A stretch of 50,325 bases of DNA from Candidatus Bathyarchaeota archaeon (GTDB lineage Archaea > Thermoproteota > CALKCG01 > B24), in the NCBI GenBank assembly GCA_021161255.1, contig JAGHAZ010000050.1, forward strand, positions 1-50,325, read 5' to 3'. The translations under genes were made by a program, and so were the position numbers. Of this stretch, positions 8,279-14,141 are shown in pieces; within the stretch, counting starts at the first letter, position 1; every line of letters begins with the position of its first letter. The notes below the pieces were generated by a model that saw nothing but the letters and a program-made list of their open reading frames with translations, searched no databases and was not told where the DNA came from.

Positions 8279-9889
8279 TTAAGTCGAACCTCCCTCAAAC
8301 CTTACCCAGATCGGTGATGACCAAGCCATCTGTCCGTTCAGCTGGGTAACCCTGACGTAGTAGTAGCTCTCCCTCTTCTCGACCTTATCGTCCAAGTAGG
8401 TGAATTTGACGTGGTATCCGTCGTAAGGTATGGCTCTATAGACCTTCATCTTCCAGGCGTTGTGCCAGTATATGTCCGGGTTTTCGACTTCTTCAGGGGT
8501 TAAGCTGAACTCTTCGGCTATGAGCTTCTCAGCCTCCTCTTTGAGGGCTATCACCCTCTCGGTCTTTAGAGCCTCCTTTAACGTGAAGCTTATGGTCTTA
8601 TAGTCTGCCTGAATGGTGATCACGCTTCTTAGAGGCGCCTCGATCTCGAAGACCGCTCCCTGGAAGTTAAGCCTATGATGCTGTGCGAGCAGAGGCGCCA
8701 AGGGGCTTCGCGGCTGTGTGGTAAACGTGAACTCGCACCTATTATCGGAAACCCTATCCAACCTCTGCCCGAAAAACGTGAAACACGGCTCGATAGATAG
8801 GATCTTCCCCTCGGATAACGTTAAAGAGCCCCTCCAAACCTTACTCTTGACCCTCTTAAACCGGTATGGGCTTCCAGGCCCCCATCCGCACTTTATCCTC
8901 AGCTTGGCCCGTATCGAACCGTCTTCATCCTCTGGGATACTCCATTTTCCTGAGTGGCAATATGTATGGAGAACCTGCCCGTTCTTGATTATCTCGACCC
9001 TATCTATGGCGTGGCTTCCGACGACCTCGACCTTTATATCGGCCGGGGTTCTCGACGAGAAAGCCTCACCCATTATGTGGCCGTTTATCGAGAAGTAGAG
9101 TTTAATCCTGTCTCCTGTGACACCGTAGACACGTCTTTTCTTGAAGGATTCCCATAAAGCTTCTCTAGTCAGCTCCTTCGCGAACACGGCCATGAGCCCG
9201 TTACCCCATACACCCGGGTAGTCTCGATGGTTATCTCCGGAGGCTATTATGCCGAACTTATACCCTCTATTCAAACCGTCTAGGACGGTTCCACCGGAAA
9301 CCCTGGGCCCCATAGCGGGGTTATAGTTTAACGGAAACGGTGTATCGCAACCCTCCGACGACCCATGGCTTGAGTATATCTCCACGAAAGGCGATAACTC
9401 TTCGTCGAAATAATCCCAGTCCTTACCTCTCTCACCGACTTGGTAGCCTGTATGGTGAGGAATAGCTATGGCCTCGGTCTTCCTCAAGTTCTCGTAGAGC
9501 TCCGGCAAGCTTCTAGAACAGTCCAGCGGCTCGTAATCCTTCAAGTAATACACGTTATGGTCTCCGTATCGTCTTCTATCTCCATGCCATTCATAGCCTA
9601 GGAACGTCACAAATTTTCCAGGCTTATTCGCCTTCGCTATAGCTTCCTGTACGAGCTTCCAATCCTCCATAAACCTGTCTCTATGGCCGCAAGACTCTAT
9701 GAGGAATCCCTTCCTGTAGTACCATTCGAAGGGATAGTAGGCTATCATCAGGAAATCTAGATGCTGCTCTGCGGCTTCCATGGTTCTCCTAAGCCTCTCA
9801 CGGGTAAGAGGAGGAAAGTTGACGTCCTTCCCATGAACGTTAATATGTGAATCTCCCCAGAAGATCCTAAACCCCCTATACTCCTCCAT
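8279..9889 (-). CDS. PHP-like metallohydrolase (DUF3604-type)
   Basis: The 536-residue protein starts with the PHP-like metal motif GDSHIN, followed by DHNVYYL, an HHTGY motif near residue 145 and GDNH in the middle, all His/Asp-rich metal ligands. This order fits the DUF3604 branch of PHP-type hydrolases. The C-terminal third (from about residue 270) looks like a beta-sandwich. Members of this group are often found with glycoside hydrolases and sulfatases in polysaccharide-use regions. Here GH5, GH106-like and GH95-like genes lie farther along the window. The enzyme is soluble: no signal peptide is seen. The substrate is unknown. It ends 33 bases from the MFS stop, convergent with it. Confidence 0.75.
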   Translation of the reverse strand: MEEYRGFRIFWGDSHINVHGKDVNFPPLTRERLRRTMEAAEQHLDFLMIAYYPFEWYYRKGFLIESCGHRDRFMEDWKLVQEAIAKANKPGKFVTFLGYEWHGDRRRYGDHNVYYLKDYEPLDCSRSLPELYENLRKTEAIAIPHHTGYQVGERGKDWDYFDEELSPFVEIYSSHGSSEGCDTPFPLNYNPAMGPRVSGGTVLDGLNRGYKFGIIASGDNHRDYPGVWGNGLMAVFAKELTREALWESFKKRRVYGVTGDRIKLYFSINGHIMGEAFSSRTPADIKVEVVGSHAIDRVEIIKNGQVLHTYCHSGKWSIPEDEDGSIRAKLRIKCGWGPGSPYRFKRVKSKVWRGSLTLSEGKILSIEPCFTFFGQRLDRVSDNRCEFTFTTQPRSPLAPLLAQHHRLNFQGAVFEIEAPLRSVITIQADYKTISFTLKEALKTERVIALKEEAEKLIAEEFSLTPEEVENPDIYWHNAWKMKVYRAIPYDGYHVKFTYLDDKVEKRESYYYVRVTQLNGQMAWSSPIWVRFEGGST

Positions 9890-10095
9890 AAACCCAACCC
9901 CTTGTCGAAGAATACATCGACCCAGATACCATATAGGGTTTACCCATCCGTCACCGACTTGTTCATCGCCTCAATCGACCCCCCTTAAGTTTTCTTTAAT
10001 CGATAACTCATCGTTAATACGGTCGGGCTTTTCCATGGTTGTATGTTAAATACCTCTTAATGGCAAGTATTTAGAATTACTTTTGTTAATATTAT

Positions 10096-10113
10096 ATGAA
10101 CATAATGCTTATA
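10096..10113 (+). promoter_or_regulatory. 18-base element before the decayed CobW copy
   Basis: ATGAACATAATGCTTATA lies 54 bases before the pseudogene ATG. The same 18 bases with one change occur on the other strand before the intact CobW-NikR gene. CTTATA is probably the TATA box. The rest may be an operator. The whole upstream interval 9890-10149 has no gene and is AT-rich in its second half. Confidence 0.5.
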
Positions 10114-10149
10114 GTTATTTAACGCAAAGCCCTCCGGTGGGATCTACGT

Positions 10150-10317
10150 ATGCCTAGTAGCCTAAGGTTGATGTGTATCGGAGGCTTCTTAGGGTCTGGG
10201 GAAACAACCATGATGATAAACCTCGGTAAAAGGTTCATAGACCTATACGATAAACGCGTAGCCAAGGTGGTGGTTCCCCTCGCTCCATACACTGTTAAAT
10301 ATGTTGTCTGTACCTAG
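10150..10317 (+). pseudogene. Decayed CobW-type P-loop gene fragment
   Basis: A 55-codon frame begins MPSSLRL and runs through GGFLGSGETT, a P-loop in which the Walker A lysine of GSGKTT is replaced by glutamate. It then reads INLGKRFIDLYDKRVAKVV, which matches the first 40 residues of the intact CobW-NikR gene at 11323, and ends soon after in unrelated sequence and a stop. No CxCC or sensor part follows. The lost lysine and the truncation to a quarter of length both indicate decay. It ends 21 bases before moaD and still has an intact-looking promoter, so it may now act as a leader for moaD. Confidence 0.7.
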
Positions 10318-10338
10318 AACATTAGAGGGTCGGGTTAG

Positions 10339-10626
10339 ATGGATAAGATAAAGGTCAAGGTGGTGTTCTACGCAAGTTTAAGAGAACTGATCGGTACTCG
10401 AGAGCTCGTGCTAGAATTGGATAATCCGGGCTTCGACTTCTTGATGGACAAGTTAAGGCGGGTTTTAGGTTGTAAAGCAGAATATATACTCGCCGATGAT
10501 CGAACACCTCGACGTACGCTCCTTTTCTCAGTCAACGGCAAACTGATGACCCTTGCGAAGCTGGAAAGACTGAAATTGAAGGATGGGGATGTAATCGATA
10601 TTATGCCTCCCCCCTCTGGTGGCTAA
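10339..10626 (+). CDS. MoaD/ThiS-family ubiquitin-like sulfur carrier
   Basis: The 95-residue beta-grasp protein begins with a strand KVKVVFYASLRELIG typical of MoaD and ends MPPPSGG, the C-terminal Gly-Gly that an E1-like enzyme adenylates and that carries sulfur as a thiocarboxylate. Such proteins serve molybdopterin synthesis, tRNA thiolation or, in archaea, protein modification (SAMP). An E1 candidate lies at 16914 and an Ncs6-type tRNA thiolase at 42308. No moaE is seen, so the client is open. It probably shares the promoter of the broken CobW copy just upstream. Confidence 0.88.
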   Translation: MDKIKVKVVFYASLRELIGTRELVLELDNPGFDFLMDKLRRVLGCKAEYILADDRTPRRTLLFSVNGKLMTLAKLERLKLKDGDVIDIMPPPSGG

Positions 10627-10693
10627 GACACCTAAGTTATAACGCCTCTTAGGAAGACCTTTTACATGGTTCTTAAGGAGAATTCGAAGACCT

Positions 10694-10957
10694 TTAAGGC
10701 GGGTGGAAGATCGAGATTAAGGTTTCTGTATGTAACACGTTGGGATGCTGCTCGATCATCTCGTAGATTATTCTCTTAAGGTCCTGAAGGTCTTTCGCCT
10801 CCACTACGAGAACGGCGTCATATCTCCCTAGTACCGAGTTAGCTATCTTGACACCTTTAATCCTCCTGGATCTAACTATCTCCTCCGAGGTTCCCGGTTT
10901 CATAGTGACCAAAACGAAGGCGCGGATATATTTACGCCTCAATCTTCCATACTGCAC
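10694..10957 (-). CDS. Stand-alone Lrp/AsnC ligand-binding (RAM) domain protein, copy 1
   Basis: The 87-residue product is a lone RAM (AsnC C-terminal, ACT-like) domain with no DNA-binding part: AFVLVTMKPGTSEEIV, then VLGRYDAVLVVEA, then a final strand TETLISIF. Such proteins bind amino acids or other small ligands and can modulate full-length Lrp proteins. A basic extension of about 10 residues (YGRLRRKYI) precedes the domain. It lies 40 bases behind a close paralog on the same strand, so both are probably co-transcribed. The likely start is GTG preceded by AGGTGATC. Ligand and partner are unknown. Confidence 0.85.
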   Translation of the reverse strand: MQYGRLRRKYIRAFVLVTMKPGTSEEIVRSRRIKGVKIANSVLGRYDAVLVVEAKDLQDLKRIIYEMIEQHPNVLHTETLISIFHPP

Positions 10958-10997
10958 ACGTGATCACCTGCTAAAAGAGCGTAGCTATTTACCCTCC

Positions 10998-11234
10998 TCA
11001 GGTTTCAGATAAGACTATGGAAGTCTCTGTATGAACGATATCCGGGTCTTTACCGATAACTCTGTAGACGAGCTCGTTTATGCTCTCTAGGTCCGGGGCT
11101 TCGACCAGCACTATGGCGTCGAATCTACCATAGATGGAGTCTGCCTGTATCACCTCCTTCACTTTGCTTCTGATTCTTTTAACGACTTCCTCAGAAGTAC
11201 CAGGTTTAGTCCTTATGAATATGTAAGCTCTCAC
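10998..11234 (-). CDS. Stand-alone Lrp/AsnC ligand-binding (RAM) domain protein, copy 2
   Basis: This 78-residue protein is again only a RAM domain (YIFIRTKPGTSEEVV, SIYGRFDAIVLVEAP, HTETSIVLS) and is clearly paralogous to its downstream neighbour, so the pair arose by tandem duplication. RAM domains dimerise and bind ligands at the dimer face, so the two could form a heterodimer. It starts with GTG and has a TATA-like TAAAGTAAAATA about 35 bases upstream on the minus strand (near 11267-11278). It is not fused to a helix-turn-helix. What it controls is not visible here. Confidence 0.85.
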   Translation of the reverse strand: MRAYIFIRTKPGTSEEVVKRIRSKVKEVIQADSIYGRFDAIVLVEAPDLESINELVYRVIGKDPDIVHTETSIVLSET

Positions 11235-11322
11235 ACTCTACACCAAATAGCTATAGCATCCGAAGTCTATTTTACTTTAACCCCCTCCAAGGCTCTATTC
11301 CAAAACATTAGGCGTCCTCATC

Positions 11323-11880
11323 TTAGGGGCTCACGGTGATCACCGTGTATCTGACTTGGTATAGCCCCTTCAGGGCTCTTATACGGCTTATGAAGCTCAC
11401 GACCTCATATATTTCACCCTCGGCTATGAGCACCTCTACGCAGTAGTCCCCACGTAGATGGATATGCATATTCGTTGAGACGACATGCTCATACTCTGCC
11501 AACAGCTCCCGTGCCTCTATCGATGCACCCTCTATCTGGACTATCTCGAATTCTTTACTGTAAAACTCTCTAAGAGGCATGTAGAGCGTAGCCATCATAC
11601 CTGCACAGCTACCGACAGGCTCCGCGAGTATAACGTCCGGCTTCAGCTTTTTCAAGACTTCTCTGGCGCGGCTGAGAAAGACTTGAAAGTTACAGCAGAA
11701 GCATCCTCTGATAACCTCTGCCGCCTCGAACCCGTAATCCTTAACCGTGAGACTGTCGACTAACACCTCTCCCTGGTCGTTCGTTATCATGACCACCCTT
11801 TTACCGTATTCGTGGCTTAGCCTCTCGCCTATCCTGAGTAGAAGCGTAGTCTTCCCGCTGCCTAGAAAGCCACCGACCAC
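11323..11880 (-). CDS. CobW-type P-loop protein fused to a NikR nickel-sensor domain
   Basis: The 185-residue protein joins two parts. Residues 1-120 are a short CobW/G3E-like GTPase half: GGFLGSGKTT (Walker A) at the start, ITNDQGEV, the metal motif GCFCC near residue 60 and ILAEPVGSC. The normal CobW C-terminus and the guanine-specificity motif NKxD are missing. Residues about 130-185 match the C-terminal ACT-like domain of the nickel regulator NikR: HVVSTNMHIH, then a cysteine in GDYCVEV, then the KGLYQVRYTVI strand. The His-x-His and the Cys six residues later coincide with NikR nickel ligands H87, H89 and C95 of E. coli, and a further His sits seven residues before. NikR's ribbon-helix-helix part is absent. 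The start is probably GTG at 11880. It is divergent from larE. I infer a nickel-responsive NTPase, perhaps a metallochaperone or insertase. I know of no described protein with this architecture. Confidence 0.8.
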   Translation of the reverse strand: MVGGFLGSGKTTLLLRIGERLSHEYGKRVVMITNDQGEVLVDSLTVKDYGFEAAEVIRGCFCCNFQVFLSRAREVLKKLKPDVILAEPVGSCAGMMATLYMPLREFYSKEFEIVQIEGASIEARELLAEYEHVVSTNMHIHLRGDYCVEVLIAEGEIYEVVSFISRIRALKGLYQVRYTVITVSP

Positions 11881-11903
11881 GACTATAGGTCATGTGTTTA
11901 AAA

Positions 11904-11932
11904 ATATGAATTCATATAAGCGTTATGTTCAT
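11904..11932 (-). promoter_or_regulatory. Promoter/operator region between CobW-NikR and larE
   Basis: On the minus strand ATGAACATAACGCTTATA (11932-11915) differs at one base from the element before the decayed CobW copy and stands at the same distance from the start (52 against 54 bases). It overlaps a perfect 14-base palindrome ATATGAATTCATAT (11904-11917). NikR-type operators use half sites around ATGA, so a nickel-responsive site is possible, but the fused protein lacks NikR's DNA-binding domain. Confidence 0.5.
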
Positions 11933-11959
11933 TTTTTCTTAACACCTTCGCCTGCCGCA

Positions 11960-11972
11960 ACCGTTATAAAAC
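11960..11972 (+). promoter_or_regulatory. TATA-like box of larE
   Basis: CCGTTATAAAAC lies about 28 bases before the larE ATG, which implies a leaderless transcript. It is separate from the box used by the divergent CobW-NikR gene. Confidence 0.45.
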
Positions 11973-11996
11973 ACTGTCATGTAGAAAGACCTTGTT

Positions 11997-12854
11997 ATGA
12001 AGAACAAACCCGAGACGCATCGACATTCGAGAGCCCAAACCCTATTGGAGCGGCTCATAAAGTGGTTTGAGGGTAAAAACGGTGTGTTGGTGGCCTTCTC
12101 AGGGGGCGTAGACAGTACGCTTGTGACGTATGCCGCTCATAAAGCGCTTGGTGATAGGGTTTTAGCGGTCACGGCCGACTCGATAAGTCTCCCACCAGGT
12201 GAGCTGGAGGAGGCTGTTAGGTTAGCCAGGTTGATCGGGGTGCGGCATAGGGTCGTTAAAGTCGACGAACTAGCGGACCCCCGGTTCGTCGAAAACCCGC
12301 CGGACAGATGCTACTATTGTAAACGGATGCTTCTAAGCGTTTTAAGGGGCATAGCCTCGGAGGAGGGGCTGGAGGTGATAGTAGACGGGTCTAACGCAGA
12401 CGACTACCGCGATTTCAGACCCGGGCTTAGAGCTTTGAAGGAGTTCGACGTAAGAAGCCCCCTAGCAGAACTGGGTTTCACGAAGAAAGATGTCCGAGAG
12501 GTCTCTAGGCTCCTAGGCCTCCCTACGGCTGATAAGCCTTCGATGGCCTGTTTGGCTTCCAGGCTTCCCTATGGGACCGCTATAACCTATGAGCGGCTTA
12601 GAAGGGTTTCGGAAGCCGAATCTTTCATAAGGCGGCTTACGGGCGTTAAGCAGCTTCGAGTTAGAGACCACGGCTCTATAGCTAGGATAGAGGTCGGTAG
12701 AGATGAGAGACATCTGTTGTTCGACGAAAAGGTTCTAGATACGATATGGTCTAAGCTAAGAAGCCTAGGCTACACCTACGTAACCTTAGACTTGTATGGA
12801 TATCGGTCTGGAAGCTTAAACGAGCTGCTTTCGACACGTGACAACGCCATATAG
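11997..12854 (+). CDS. larE: LarE, ATP-dependent sacrificial sulfur transferase
   Basis: LarE inserts sulfur into pyridinium biscarboxylic acid mononucleotide during synthesis of the nickel-pincer nucleotide, the cofactor of lactate racemase LarA and its relatives. The 285-residue protein has the PP-loop SGGVDS at residues 35-40, RCYYCK at 104-109 and C185 in PSMACLASRLPYG, the position of the cysteine whose sulfur is given up in Lactobacillus LarE. The length is normal. No larA, larB or larC is in the window. Divergence from a NikR-domain gene makes a nickel-dependent function likely and suggests joint control. The first 25 residues before the conserved domain are basic and not diagnostic. 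Confidence 0.92.
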   Translation: MKNKPETHRHSRAQTLLERLIKWFEGKNGVLVAFSGGVDSTLVTYAAHKALGDRVLAVTADSISLPPGELEEAVRLARLIGVRHRVVKVDELADPRFVENPPDRCYYCKRMLLSVLRGIASEEGLEVIVDGSNADDYRDFRPGLRALKEFDVRSPLAELGFTKKDVREVSRLLGLPTADKPSMACLASRLPYGTAITYERLRRVSEAESFIRRLTGVKQLRVRDHGSIARIEVGRDERHLLFDEKVLDTIWSKLRSLGYTYVTLDLYGYRSGSLNELLSTRDNAI

Positions 12855-12947
12855 ACCGTAAAAGTTCGAACAATATGGGTATCTTTTAAAAGTAGTGGGT
12901 CGCATAGATTTCCTTCAAGGTGTGTCGATGATCACCGCCATAAGTAG

Positions 12948-13177
12948 ATGCCGAATTCTAAGGTTTTAGAAGAGACCGGGTAGAGACGGTCGAGGATGTC
13001 GTAGCCGTCAAATATCCGGTGGAGATCCATGTCAACAAGCAGCTCTTGGCGGTGCTTCATGCTACTCCCCGGGATTTGGAGGCGTTGGCGATAGTGTATC
13101 TCATGACCGAAGGCTTCGTTAGAGGATTGCGGCTTAACGTATACTCCTATCCTGAAAGAATAATCTTTCATTCATAA
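12948..13177 (+). pseudogene. fdhD: fdhD remnant (formate dehydrogenase sulfur-insertion protein)
   Basis: An ATG frame (MPNSKVLEETG, stop) is followed after a frame change by about 65 codons reading VETVEDVVAVKYPVEIHVN, ATPRDLEALAIVYLMTEGF, which is the N-terminal part of FdhD. FdhD transfers sulfur to the Mo/W cofactor of formate dehydrogenases. About two thirds of the protein, including the CxxC loop, is missing, and a stop follows at 13175. The gene has therefore lost both its frame and its C-terminus. It is embedded in the 736-base interval between larE and the regulator at 13591 that has no intact gene. Confidence 0.75.
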
Positions 13178-13247
13178 TATGGCTGGGTTTTCTTTCGGGT
13201 CGAGAAATCTTAAATGTCGCATTATAACGCTGTTTTACCTCGGCGGC

Positions 13248-13575
13248 GCTCTTGGTCAGCTGCTGCGAGTTGTAGAAACCGTTAAGGACGTACGATGAGA
13301 TAAGCCGGAAGATCCGGAAGGAAGAATAGTCGTCTTAAGAGTCGATGAGTTTAAACGCTTAGTCGAGAGTAAAGGTGTTGAAGCGGCTGCTAAAGAGGTC
13401 GTGGTTAAGAAGACTATAAACTGTGGACGAGGGTAAATGCATGGATCGCGGCGAATGTCTCTCCTTATGTCCGGTCGACGCGATCTAGATGTCTACGGGT
13501 TACAAGATAGTCTTCGACGAAGACAGATGCGTCGCGTCTGTCCTAATTCGGGCGCTTTGCATAATGATGCCTTAA
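13248..13575 (+). pseudogene. 4Fe-4S ferredoxin-type gene remnant
   Basis: Several broken frames line up into one iron-sulfur protein. From 13311 the frame reads IVVLRVDEFKRLVESKGV and ends NCGRG plus a stop. After a one-base shift it continues KCMDRGECLSLCPVDAI, a 4Fe-4S cluster motif, to a stop at 13486. In the same frame it goes on GYKIVFDEDRC, where a second cluster would follow, but the sequence then reads VASV instead of a CxxC pattern. Two stops, at least one frameshift and lost cysteines show decay. With the fdhD remnant just before, this suggests a deleted formate dehydrogenase or similar oxidoreductase cluster. Confidence 0.7.
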
Positions 13576-13590
13576 CCCAAGCGAGATAGG

Positions 13591-13926
13591 TTACGGTCTC
13601 CCCAATTTTTCCATGTATTTCCTAGTTACCTTACACAATTCGCATATATCTACCTGTTCTGACTTTTCACCTTCCGACGAAACGATCTTCTCCACAGATT
13701 TCTCGACGAGCTCTCTAATCTCTTCGATGGTCATCAAACGTTCAGCCCACTTCCACCCGCGTTTAGAACGCATATAGTGGCTTATAGCCGCCTGCGTGGT
13801 GCCCAGCGCTTTAGCCGCCGAGACCTGTGTAAACCCATGCTCCTCTATAAGCTTCTTAGCCATCAAGAACCTGATGGCTGGTAGAATGTATTTTACGGAG
13901 ATCTCACATGGAGGCTTTGCATTCAT
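13591..13926 (-). CDS. Helix-turn-helix transcriptional regulator (COG2522 type)
   Basis: The 111-residue protein has a helix-turn-helix of the Xre-like archaeal COG2522 type at about residues 28-55 (GFTQVSAAKALGTTQAAISHYM), in which the alanine-rich first helix and TQAAISHY recognition helix are clear. A C-terminal CELC pair near residues 94-97 could bind metal or sense redox state. Members of this group are known as small archaeal regulators. Its promoter contains two copies of AAGTTATAA 16 bases apart, which may be its own operator. It lies on the strand opposite to the dead fdhD and ferredoxin remnants and may once have controlled them. Confidence 0.82.
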   Translation of the reverse strand: MNAKPPCEISVKYILPAIRFLMAKKLIEEHGFTQVSAAKALGTTQAAISHYMRSKRGWKWAERLMTIEEIRELVEKSVEKIVSSEGEKSEQVDICELCKVTRKYMEKLGRP

Positions 13927-13941
13927 AAATTCTCTAATACT

Positions 13942-13966
13942 AAGTTATAATTACCGAAAGTTATAA
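13942..13966 (-). promoter_or_regulatory. Direct repeat in the regulator promoter
   Basis: AAGTTATAA occurs at 13942-13950 and 13958-13966, a period of 16 bases, just upstream of the regulator's start. One copy includes the TATA-like box on the minus strand. This is a plausible autoregulatory operator. Confidence 0.35.
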
Positions 13967-14141
13967 AGATTTAATTTACCCCTCCATAGCGAGGCTTTCC
14001 TTCACAAACTTTTCTCCATCCCATAGATACGCTTCGACACTTGCCTTTCTCTCTATAAAAGAGACTATCAGGTAAACTAAGCCAGGATAGTATGCACTTC
14101 TTTTATCGATCCTTCCAAAAACCGTTTAGAGATGGTCAGGG

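Noticed and set aside
10002-10013. Imperfect palindrome (TTAATCGAT...ATCGTTAA) in the spacer
   Set aside because: One base is out of register and it is far from any start; not clearly more than chance.
12932-13171. Minus-strand frame over the fdhD remnant
   Set aside because: The plus strand reads FdhD; the minus frame has no recognisable feature.
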